Positions 24,351-37,749 of a stretch of 64,000 bases of DNA are shown piece after piece. Position numbers and translations under genes: made by a program. Origin of the DNA: Helianthus annuus (taxonomy: Eukaryota; Streptophyta; Magnoliopsida; Asterales; Asteraceae); contig NC_035449.2 of assembly GCF_002127325.2 (NCBI RefSeq), forward strand, positions 143,646,414-143,710,413. Reading direction: 5' to 3'. Below the pieces are notes generated by a model. It saw only the letters and a list, made by a program, of their open reading frames with translations, made no database searches and had not been told where the DNA came from. Position 1 is the first letter of the stretch. The number at the start of each line of letters is the position of its first letter.

Positions 24351-27164
24351 ATGATGCCAAAAGCAACTTCATCATCTGCAAGTCATTCTGATGCAAAGTT
24401 TCAATGCAACATTGCAATAGATTTGAAGAATGCTCAGAATTTTGACGAGGAGTCGGCTAAGCAACAAATGGTTTTCTTGGCGTCGGTGTTGGAATCATAT
24501 GAAGGGTTGGTAGCTGGGAAGATCGGCAATACAAACCTAACGAAAGAGGACTATGACCAAATAGATCCTGAAGAAATGGAGCTTATAGATATTCGTTGGG
24601 CAATGGCCAGTGCTGTTCGTAGAGCACAACGCTTCATGGAAATTACCGGCAGGAAAACGATTGGTGGTCCATCTACTAAGCTGGGGTTCGATAAATCGAA
24701 GGTGACATGCTTCAAGTGTAAGCAGAAAGGTCACTTCAAACGAGAATGCATAAATGCTTATGCTGATGAGTCGGAAAACCCTTTCAGAGATGACTATTAC
24801 AAGAAGGCGATTTATCACCAGAATAAATCTGAGCCGCCTAGATTGAAGCAGTATGAAGATAACAGAGAGAAATCTAGAGCTCTTGCGGTGATCTACAATG
24901 ATGAGGGGTATGATTGGAGTAAAGATGTTTTACCGGAAGAAGATGCAGTTGGTTACGCATTCATGGCGAAAAACGATGAACCTATTCCGTGGAAAGATGA
25001 TCGTACTGAAGAGCAGAAGTATAGCTATCGGAAAATGATTGCTGAAAACAGAATCATCAGAATTTCTCGTATCTATCTGGAAGCTAGAAGAGCGAGAAGA
25101 TGGGATCCGGACAGGGAGTGTTCTCTTGATGAGTATGGAAATATTGCGATTGATGACAAAACGCTTGATCTAGAAGCCATCATCAAGGAGATAAAAGAAG
25201 ATGATGAGTATTGGCAACACAAATGGTGGGGAACTCCAACCGAGAAAATGAAAGAAGAAGAGAAAGAGAAAGAAGAGAAAGAGAAAAAGGAGAAAGAAGA
25301 GATCGAGAAAGCAAAGCAGATTGATACCGGCATTATCGATACATCGCAGGAGTTGACGGCAGAGAACCTAGGAAAAATGGCTGACAAAGTGCTAGCTGCT
25401 AAAGCACTTGAGGTAGACTCTAACTCCGTGTCTGAGTCAAAAGGCCAGGTCAATCCAAACTCGTCAACAAATGCGTCAGGTAAAAAGATCGAAGGAAATG
25501 CTGATTGCAAAAATTGCAACAAAGAATGCAAGTTTTGTAACACTGTCACGTATCTCAACGGTGAGAAAGTTAAAGATCTGACAGCATAGGTCAGAAGCGT
25601 TGAGAATCAGATTCTTGCGCGTGACAAAACAGTTAATGGTTCAACTGAACGGATTAAAGAATTAACTGCTCAAATTGAAACTGATAAAATTGAACATGAA
25701 AAAGTTAAACAAGAAAATGAAAAGTTAATTCTTGAAAACCGTCAGATTTCTGAAAAATTTGAAAAACTCAAAAGCATAGTAAAAGATAGTGATGATCGAA
25801 ATGGTAAAACTTTTAAAGAAAACGAACATCTAAAAGCTGTGCTGAGAGTAAAAGAAGAATCAATCAACAAACAACTGGATGAAATCGCTAAATTGAAACT
25901 TAAAGTTCAAGAGGCTGAAATTGAAAACGAGCGAATCCAGTTGAAGCTTAACATTTATAGCTCCGCAAGTTTTGTTTTGCAACATATTGTTCCAAAACCC
26001 ATTGGCAAAAACAAAGCTGGCGGAGACGTGTATTCTGATGGAACCGGGGTGGGTTTTCACAAAGTTCCACCGCCGATTTTGGATAACTACACGAAAAAGC
26101 AATCTGTTTTGGTTGAACTTGAGGAAGAAAGTGAAGTTAAACTTCCGAAAAACATTGATGTCACGTTCACATCTTCCAATGACGATAGTATCCAAAATGA
26201 TATTGTAAAAGGTGTTGTTGAAAATGTGCTTAAAACAGATAGTGACACTACTGAGGAAGATGGGTGTTTCTTGGACAAATACATTCCGAAACAGAAGTCC
26301 AAGAACAACTTAAATGATGAACCTGATCTTGTCATGTACAAGATGTCGGGATCGGATAAGTTGTTTTCGGATTCAGAGTTTCCGATTGAGAATGTAAACA
26401 TGAACAAATTGACAAAAGTTTTCAAACTGGTCGAAGTTGAGTTGTCAACAGTGAACAATCTGAGTCAAAAGAGAAATAGAATGAAGTTTGAGAAAGAAAA
26501 GGTTTACAACAAGAAATCTGTTAATCCATCACATGTTTATAATAACAACAGAAATAACTGGTCAGGTGGTTATCAGTGGGGTAAGTCTTATCAGAAAAGA
26601 AATGTTCCAAACAAGAGGTTTGTAGAGAAGAAACAGTTTGTGAACAGTTCAAGTTCACTTGTTGATGAAGAAAAAGAAATTTTTTCAAAATCAAACAAAG
26701 AGTTCTTTGAGAAAAGAGCTTCTCAGTCTCAGTCTGAAGGCACAAGTCGAGTGGCTGATACTCGAACTTGTTTTAGATGTAATCAAGTTGGTCACATCGC
26801 ACGAAAGTGTACCAATGCGAAGCCTAAGATTGAAACTGTGAAGATTCAACAGAAGAAAGTTGACATGAAGGGAAAAACACCAATCGTTGTTGAGAAAAAG
26901 AGTGTGAAAAATGAACCTGTAAAGAAGTTGGTAACTAAAAACGACAAATTTTACAAAAGGGTTGCATTATCTCAACAAGTTTGGAAACCAAAAGTTGAGA
27001 AGAAAATTTCAACTTCTGAGGTGAAAAAGGCTGAAGAATCAATTACGGTTGATTATGATGCAAATTTTCCACCTCTTAAGGCTGAAAATTTCAAAATTCA
27101 AATTGCGAGAGTCAAGGTTACACCTAAGGCTGATGAGGCCTGGGTGGACTCCATGTTCGACTAA
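24351..27164 (+). pseudogene. C4 gag, long central and C-terminal part with two zinc knuckles
   Basis: Two in-frame segments (24351-25589 and 25590-27164) are split by one TAG at 25587-25589. The first has a CCHC knuckle (CFKCKQKGHFKREC) followed by a Lys/Glu-rich charged run and a Cys cluster. The second starts with a long predicted coiled coil, then a charged region and a second CCHC knuckle (CFRCNQVGHIARKC), then a Lys/Val-rich tail ending at TAA 27162-27164. Including the N-terminal part, gag exceeds 1,100 codons, far longer than the 300-400 usual for copia gag; long coiled-coil gags are known from Sireviruses. Confidence 0.8.
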
Positions 27165-28474
27165 GCAGTTTGAATTGCCGGAGCTTCTTGGATCGTGAAG
27201 CATGAATCGGCATCTTTCTTGAAGTTGTTTAAGTGATAGTTTGTTATGTGTAGGATCTTCCAAAACTTGTATCCAGATGGATCATGGATAGTGGAGCTTC
27301 GAGACATATGACAGGGAAGACCGCGTTACTGTATGATGTGAGAAACATTAATGGTGGTTACGTTGGTTTTGCAGGAAATCAAGGAGGAAAGATTATAGGT
27401 GAAGGGACGTTATCCAACGGGATCGTAACGTTTGAGAGAGTTAACTACATCGCTGAGTTGGCGAACAACCTGCTGAGTATCTCCTAGATCTGTGACAGGA
27501 TGTATACTACTCATTTCACTGACAAAGAATGTTTGATCTTGAAACCGGGATTTGTGATACCTGAGGAATGGATCATCATGAGGGCACCAAGAGTCAATGA
27601 TCTGTACGTGTTGGACATGAGCGTTGCTACTACAACCACGGGTCAGGCTCATTGTTTTGTGTCCAGAGCAACTGAGAAAGAATCAAGATTGTGGCACCGG
27701 AAAATGGGGCATATTCACCTAAGGAAGATGAATCATTTGGTGCATAATGATTTGGTCACGGGAGTTCATGTCAAAGGTTTTCATCTGGAAGGGGAGTGCA
27801 TTAGTTGTGTCAAAGGCAAACAGAAGAAAAAGTCACACCCTACAAAGCAAGTCAATTCAGTTTCAAGACCTTTGGAAAGACTTCACATGGATTTGTTTGG
27901 TCCGGTGAATGTCAAAAGTATAACAGGAGATTATTACTGTTTGGTCATGACTGATGATTATTCCAGATTTTCGTGGGTTTCATTCTTGAAAACTAAAGAC
28001 GAAACGTTTGACAGTTTAATGGCGTTGTTTAAAAGAATTGAGAATCTGTACCAGAGGCCTATCAGTAGAATTAGAAGTGATAATGGTACTGAATTCAAAA
28101 ATAGTAAGATGGAAGAATTTTGTGATGAAAGAGGTATACTGCATGAGTTTAGTGCTCCGTACACTCCGCAGCAGAATGGAGTCACAGAACGCAAAAACCG
28201 GACGCTAATCGAGATGGCTAGAACTATGCTCGCAGATTCAAAATTACCAATTAATTTCTGGGTTGAAGCTGTTTCCGCTGCATGCTATACTCTCAACAGG
28301 GTTCTTACTGTTAAGAAGTTCAACAAGACGTGTTTTGAGCTAATCAATAACCGCAAACTGAATTTGAAGTATCTAGAACCGTTCGGGTCACCCTGTACAG
28401 TTATAGAGACTCATGGAAAGTTTGGTTCGAAGTGCATTGAGGGAATATTTGTCGGTTATGCCAATCCAATGTGA
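27165..28474 (+). pseudogene. C4 protease and integrase (broken)
   Basis: After several stops (27165-27280) the aspartic protease appears at 27284 with its DSGA motif, reading to TAG at 27485-27487. The frame from 27500 has the integrase zinc domain (two His in WHRKMGHIH, two Cys in CISC), then catalytic motifs HMDLFGP, RSDNGTEF and GVTERKNRT, which give the D, D and E. It ends at TGA 28472-28474, where CGA (Arg) is expected after GYANPM. Integrase's catalytic core looks complete. Confidence 0.88.
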
Positions 28475-30747
28475 CGTGTCTTCGTTCCAAGTGAGAAGCG
28501 GATTAAGCAGCGAATGTTGAATGTCAAGGTTACACTATGCCGCCGCAGAATCCTGGTGATTCATGGAAATATCATTATGATAAACTTTGGGATTCATTTG
28601 ACATGAGAGAAGAATCAGAGGAAGATGAAGATTTCTTTGATGAGCTGGATATTTTGCGAGAGTATGAGTCGCAGCTCAGGTTCCCAGCGGAGTATTCTAG
28701 AAGACCTCAGGAAACTTCAAATGATGATGAAGCAGGTCCTAGCAATGCTGGTGAAAATGTTGATGAAGTTGCTCCTGGTAATTAGTCGGAGGTGAATGAT
28801 AATCAAGAAGCTGAAAATATGCCAGTTTTTTATCATGGTGATTCAGACTCTAAGGGGGAGCAGATCCAGTTTTCAAGTCAAACAAACCAAGTTGGTGAAC
28901 AAGATGCAGAACAGAATGTTACTAATCTGGAAGGAAATGTTGATGTTCCAAGCGAAGTGATGCCGCGAACTCTTTCTTGTCATCCAGAGGAGTTGATCAT
29001 AGGGGAATTGCATTCAGGCGTTCGCACAAGACGTCAAATAGACCAGGGCTTAACATGTTTTTATTCTACAGTAGCACCTTTACAAACTGAATTTTCATTA
29101 AGTTGTTTTATCTCGCAGGTCGAACCGAGAACTTACAAAGAGGCTCTTACTGAAGACTCTTGGGTCATAGCAATGCAAGAAGAGTTAAGTCAGTTTGAAA
29201 AGTTGGGAGTGTGGAAGTTAGTGGATTTGCCGGATGGTCAAAGGAAAATCAATACAAAATGGGTATTCAAGTGTAAGAGAGACGACAGAGGAGTGGTTGT
29301 AAGGAACAAAGCTCGACTCGTTGTTCAGGGCTTTAGTCAACAGGAGGGGATTGATTTTACAAAAGTCTATGCTCCTGTAGCACGACTAGAGGCAATCAGA
29401 ATTTTCCTAGCATTTGCATCTTGGAAGAATTTCAAAGTATATCAGTTGGATGTAAAATCGGCGTTTCTTTATGGGAAGGTCAAAGAGGAGGTTTATGTCG
29501 GTCAGCCGCCGGGCTTTACTGACCCAATCCACAAGAACAAAGTTTATCTGCTAGACAAAGCGTTGTATGGTCTACATTAGGCACCGAGAGCCTGGTACGA
29601 GACTTGGTCTCAACACCTACTCGCTAACAGCTTTATCAGAGGGAAAGTGGATGCCACTCTCTTCACTAAAGAGGTCGACGGACATCTTCTGATCGTTCAG
29701 ATTTATGTAGACGATATAATTTTTGGGTCAACAAATGAGAAATTGTGCAAAGATTTCGAACAGGTGATGAAGCAAAAATTTGAAATATCATCAATGGGGG
29801 AGATGAAATTCTTTCTGGGTTTACAAGTTGAACAGCTTCCTGAGGGAATTTTCATTCACCAGACGAAGTACGTGCATGATATTCTTGAGAAATTTGGAAT
29901 GTCAAGTTCTACTCCTGCTGCTACCCCACTTGCGACTAATCATGGGATTCACCCAGATCTCACCGGAGACAGGGCTGATGAAACATTCTATCGTTCCATG
30001 ATAGGTTCTTTGATGTATCTAACTGCTTCACGTCCTGATATCATGTACCCAACGTGCCTCGCAGCAAGATATCAATCTAACCCAAGAGCTTCGCACATGA
30101 TCATTGTCAAGAGGATATTACGTTACTTGAAAGGAACACCCACCTTGGGGTTGTGGTATCCTAGAAAAGGCGAATTTACGCTTGAAGGGTATTCCGATTC
30201 GGATTTCGGATGCTGCAAAGTCAATACCAAATCAACAACTGCGGGATGCCAGTTCTTTGGACCAAGATTGGTTACCTGGCAGTGTAAGAAACAAACATCT
30301 GTGGCATTATCTACATGTGAAGCGGAGTATGTTTCTGCTAGCAGTTGCTGCTCTCAGATCCTATGGATACAGCAACAGATGCGCGACTACGGTTTGCAGT
30401 TTCTTAACACACCTCTGTTTGTTGATAATGAGGCCGCAATAAATATAACTAAGAATCCAGTACATCACGCTAAAACTAAACATATAGAGATTCGTCATCA
30501 CTTTATTTGCGATTGCTTCGAGAAAAAGTTGATACGAATTGAGAAAATCCACACTGACGAACAAAAAGCTGATTTGCATACCAAAGCTTTTGATAAAAAT
30601 CGGTTTCAATATTTGTTAAAACTTAATGGTATGAAATTGCTTTCGGTGTCGGATGGAATTGTGAGCGTTGATGAGAGTACTGTTGCGGATGAAGACGAGA
30701 AACAATCTGCAATGGTTTGTCAATTTTTTACATGTTTTGGTATTTAG
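28475..30747 (+). pseudogene. C4 reverse transcriptase and RNase H (broken)
   Basis: The linker (28475-29100) is acidic and broken by TAG at 28783-28785. RT begins near 29120 (EPRTYKEAL), with the finger/palm region to TAG at 29578-29580, where CAG is expected (ALYGLHQAPRAW). RT continues in frame with the YVDDIIFGS box, then copia RNase H with GYSDSDFG, STCEAEY and FVDNEAA motifs. The stop at 30745-30747 is followed at once by a polypurine-like run. One codon reversion apart, RT-RNase H is intact. Confidence 0.88.
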
Positions 30748-32379
30748 GGGGAGTAGATAGATGTATATAGTCTATTTTCAGAAAATACAAAAACAGTAAA
30801 AAAAAAATGCAAAAATACAAAAACATGATAAAATTGAAAAAGAGCTTGTGTATATAGGGAAAATGATTGTACATCGGCTAGACAATTACAGTATGCTAAA
30901 GATTTGTAAAGTCTAAATGAGTTAAACAATCTCACTGATGATGTGTCGATAGGTTTTCACACATTTAGTAGATTTATTCGGGATATAAACCTAAAATTTC
31001 AAACTTGTGAAATTCGTGGGGAACACTACTTGGATATATAGGTAACCCCTGAAATCTCGTTTGAAAGGTCTCGTATTCTGATATACTAGGTTTTTATACT
31101 CAATGATGTCTGGGGTATTATTCCGGGATTTCTGCTGAATGGAAGTTCTGACCTAGTCCTTGGCTAATACTTTCATCCAAATGCTTGAAACATAGCATAA
31201 ACCCTCAGCATGCAGATGAAACAATAAAATTGATAGTCGCTGCTGTTGTAACTACAAGATCCTCTAAAGGGGACATACTGAAAAGTCGAAGCTGATATCT
31301 CTCTGCGTATACGGAAGTATCAACCTGAGATCCCTCGGCCCTTGCATATCTAATTTATGTACAGATATCATTGTAGTATATTCACCTGTAAGACTGAATA
31401 TTGGGATTCTGGATATGGGAGTATATTCAAGAGGTGGGACACATGATTTGAGCTAAGTTCATAAGTCATCTAAATCGTATCCTGAACAGATTGAAATCTG
31501 TGTGAGAATTTAAGATGGATCAGTATATCGACAATCGAGGTGAATTGTTTAAGTCTGAATATGAAATGAAGCTTAACGGTACTAGTAATTTGTCTGAAAA
31601 GCTGATATGATTCCCTGACACGCTCATCAAAAATAAGTTTGTATATAGTTCAATTTCTTTACATTCTGCAATTTAAGTTTTCTGCATTTCATTTCTTAGT
31701 TTAGAACACATTAAAAATCCAAAAAGATTTTTCAATTCTGCTTTAGTTTAGACAAACCAAAGTGGAGAGTTGATTGTTGGATTCTCAGAGATTGAAGCAG
31801 ATGCAGGAAAGTTCTGAGCTGAAGAATGAGGAGAGCTTACTTTGTTGGAGTTTGAAGATATTTTCAAAGTTAAAACAAGTTCATTAAGTTGATGCTTGTT
31901 ATTTTCAGAATTTGCTTGAAAAATATTTTACAAAATCAGTTTGATTCGTCAAATGGTCAACCAAGGTCATTAAATTGAACTTGGTAGATTAATCAAGTGA
32001 TCAGGGTCATTAACTTGGACCTGAATACTTGAGTGGATTTCTAAAGCTGATTGAATTTGTGTTTTATTGTTTGAAAAGATAGATTGTAATGTTATTGGTT
32101 GAGTAACAGGTTTGGACTTCATTATTCCCAACGAAAGCTAAGTGTCAAAGCTTGAACCAAATACCTCAGATTTTAGCATATCGAGAGCGGGAGTCTGTGA
32201 AAGGGGGAGTCTGGATCAACAGTCCAAGGGAAGATGGAAGTTAGAGTCAGGTAATAATCTTGAAACCTGTGAAGATAGAGTGCTTATGATGTGAAGACAG
32301 AGAGTTGGAGAAAAGACCAAGACTGAAGACTCAGGAGTTGGAGACTGCTGAAGACTACGTCAACATCCAAGGGGGAGTC
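30748..32379 (+). other. C4 3' non-coding region with multiple polypurine tracts
   Basis: About 1.6 kb without a credible ORF, including no envelope-like ORF. Polypurine motifs occur at 30746-30753, 32201-32209 and 32369-32377; the last abuts the 3' LTR and is the probable primer for plus-strand DNA. The last two share AAGGGGGAGTCTG. An internal coding copy lies at 28852-28860. Confidence 0.7.
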
Positions 32380-32823
32380 TGTTGATGCATGGAATGTCTG
32401 TTGACTTCGTCTACATCATGTCTTAGGTCAAGTTAGGTCAACATAGGGTCTTGAAAGTCAAAATATTGTAATATGTTGATTAGGTCCGCTTTTATGTACA
32501 ACTTAATAGGTCCGCTCATAGGGTATTGACACAGGTTCGTTTGAATGGTCATCAGGTAGGTTCGCTTGAATGTCAAGTTGATAGGTCCGCTTATTAGTCA
32601 GTCCGTATAAGCGAACCATACAACACTATAAATACCTGATCAGTTGGAGCGGACCTACACCATTGTTGCTGTAACGAAACTCTGTCAAAATTACATTAGA
32701 AAGCAATAAAAGAGAAGGAATTGAATAGGAAAAGTTGTGTAACTTTATTTACGTTGATTCCGCCTTCGTACATGAAGATGAACATTCTCTACTGACTATT
32801 CAGGGTCGGAACACGGTCCAACA
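32380..32823 (+). repeat. C4 3' LTR (444 bp)
   Basis: Aligns with the 5' LTR without gaps, with about nine substitutions by eye, followed by the right TSD copy gtatt. Confidence 0.95.
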
Positions 32824-33224
32824 GTATTGCAGAGAGCTTGCGAGAGTGTGTGTGTTAGCTAACTTGTTCTAATTCAAGCTTGTTATCCCCTTTTAAAATT
32901 GGAAATAAACTACACAACTAACTATCCGCTAAATGTAGAAGCCACCTACGACTTGCAAAACGGTCACCAAGCCATCCACGTGCGGAATATTGAGGGCATA
33001 TTCTCCGCGAATATCGGCAAGACCAAGTCCAATACTTATACTCCTACAAAACAAGGTAAAACATAGTGAAGGCAACCGTTAGTATAAGGATAACAATGAG
33101 GATCCTGGATCCTGATCCTGCAGTGTCTTCTGAGGATCCTTAATTCAAACAGAATTGAGGATCCATGATCCTGGCAGTACTTGAGGATCCGTAATCCTTA
33201 GGTTTAGAAAATATATCCCTAACA
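32824..33224 (-). repeat. T3 5' LTR, outer part
   Basis: Continuation of 22202-22499 after C4. On the minus strand it begins TGTTAGGGATATA at 33224. It starts with the C4 target duplicate gtatt. T5 RT coding resumes at 33225. Confidence 0.9.
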
Positions 33225-36055
<2,831 letters not shown>

Positions 36056-36772
36056 TGTTAGGGGAGGATTTTCCAATGATCAGTGATCCTCAAATACTGT
36101 TGGGTTTAGTGATCCTCACTTCTGTTTGAGTTAGTGATCCTCAGAAGTATTGCAGGATCAGGATCATGGATCATCGTAAGGATCCTTATACTGACGATTG
36201 TCTGCTTTGAATATGATGTTGTTTTGCAGGAGTACGAGCTTGGACTTGGTCTTGACGATATTCCTGGAGCATATTCCATATTTATTCCGCATGTGCATGG
36301 CTGAAATGGACATTATGGAGGTCGTGGAGGACTTGCACAAAATGCGGAATGTTTGTTAGCTTAGATATTTTCCATTTTTAAAGGGGACAGCGAGCTAAAT
36401 AGAAACACTTGGCTATTTTTTAGCTTAACACACACACTCGTAACTGCTCTCACCATCTCTTGACAATTCACTTGGCGATTACATACTTTTGTGTACATTA
36501 CACTATAGTGATCCTTGTAATTAGCTCTCTATCATCCGAAGTTGTAATACATTTCTTGTTTAATCTGAGTTGGTGATCGGTAGTTTCCATCACCCGAGAT
36601 TTTTTATGTCGGAGATCATTCATTGATCAAGGGCTTTTTCCTCGTATAAATCTCTGTGTCACTTGTTCATTACATTTCAGAGTGATCCTTAATATTATTC
36701 ATTGATTCAAGCATCATACCTCACAACAGAAAGTTTGGTTGCATTATCATTGCTTGATTTTTGACCAAAATA
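36056..36772 (+). repeat. T6 5' LTR (717 bp)
   Basis: Begins TGTTAGGGGAGG and ends ACCAAAATA, with terminal CA changed to TA. Closest by eye to the T2 LTR. Confidence 0.9.
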
Positions 36773-36775
36773 GTT

Positions 36776-36793
36776 TGGCGCCCACCGTGGGGC
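36776..36793 (+). other. T6 primer binding site
   Basis: TGGCGCCCACCGTGGGGC, identical to T1, three bases after the LTR end. Confidence 0.8.
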
Positions 36794-36859
36794 AATTGGT
36801 GCTTCATTCCTAAGGAAATCTTGTTTTTGTGATCATTTCAGTTCGTTACAACCAAGCAG

Positions 36860-37749
36860 ATGGCTTCTTCAGCGAAGAACACTTCAAGGGCAGTGTCTGC
36901 GGTCAATTCATCCCAGGGCGTTCCACCTTTGCCTCCACCACCTTTTGGATCCTAGAAGATTGCTGAAAAGAAACCGACTCCTATTTTCTCAAAACCACCA
37001 ACTTCTTCTGCATTTTATACTCCTACTACTAGTGACCTTTTTACTCTAATTTTGCAGATGAAGGATCACATACAGCAGCAGGATAAGACTAACGAAGCGA
37101 TTCTCAGAGAAATTGGAGATATCAAGAAACATAAGAGATCGGCAGAGGATCATTCCCCATTGATGCCCAGGTCTTTGAATTTCGACACTCCGGTCATAAC
37201 CTCCCAGCATTCTGCAGCCCCAGATGTCCAATACTTGGGTGGAACAAGAGGAATGCACTCCGGATCATCGGCGATGACTCAAGCTTTAGGATCCTACTTT
37301 CAACCATCGGGGTCCTCTGTGCAGCATCAGGGATCCTTCTTCCAGCATTCAGGATCCTTCACCAGCTCAGGAGGATACATGGGGACGCAACAGGTTCAAG
37401 GATCCTCGCAGGTTCAAGGATCCTCTCAGGTTCAAGGATCCTCGCAGGTTCAAGGATCCTCCTTTCAGCCTCAAGGATCCTCTCAGGTTTTCGGATCCAT
37501 GGATTATCCTCCAAGACCCCCATTCACAGTGCATAAAGGATCCAATGTTACGCAAGATCAAGGATCCTTAAGAAGTTTGCAACATGGAAGTTCTGATGTC
37601 CATCAAGGAGACTTCATTCCAATGCAAACCATTGCTTCTTTTGGTCCTTCAATCATACCATAGCCTCGACAATATGGATACCCCTCTGGGATTCCAAGCT
37701 TGAATCCACCGGGAGGTAACACTTTCAATAATTCTTATACCACTAACCA
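36860..37749 (+). pseudogene. T6 gag, N-terminal piece
   Basis: Starts at MASSAKN, the family start. TAG at 36953-36955 replaces Gln of the GSQK motif, and TAG at 37661-37663 lies in an IIPE motif. Between them is the Ser/Gly/Gln region with four near-identical VQGSS units (about 37395-37465). Coding is cut in the codon series TNH at 37749 by G7 and resumes at 51211. Confidence 0.88.
37745..37749 (+). repeat. G7 target-site duplication, left copy
   Basis: aacca, repeated exactly at 51211-51215. Confidence 0.93.

Larger units (their letters stand above)
22500..32823 (+). mobile_element. C4: complete Ty1/copia element, Sirevirus-like
   Basis: 10,324 bp with identical-length 444-bp LTRs, initiator-Met tRNA PBS, polypurine tract, perfect 5-bp TSD and copia order gag-protease-integrase-RT-RNase H. 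The very long gag with two zinc knuckles and coiled-coil sequence, and several AAGGGGGAG polypurine motifs, suggest the Sirevirus group; this placement is an inference. The LTRs differ at about 9 sites by eye (about 2%). Seven or more stops make it non-autonomous. Confidence 0.92.
13349..33224 (-). mobile_element. T3: Tat-lineage element, interrupted by C4 in its 5' LTR
   Basis: Minus-strand element with antisense gene, spacer, integrase, RNase H domains, RT, protease, gag, PBS and a 5' LTR split by copia element C4. It was itself interrupted by T2 at 13348/13349, so its 3' LTR is left of the window. It sits in T5's RT gene, which resumes at 33225; the right target-site half is catga. Lesions include frameshifts, stops, an internal deletion at the gag-pro/pol junction and a filler insertion in integrase. 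Confidence 0.88.

Noticed and set aside
25073..25558. 161-residue minus-strand ORF in C4
   Set aside because: Complement of the Lys/Glu-rich gag stretch; composition artefact.
30748..32379. Envelope-like third ORF expected in some Sireviruses
   Set aside because: No frame over about 60 residues; only polypurine motifs and AT-rich sequence.
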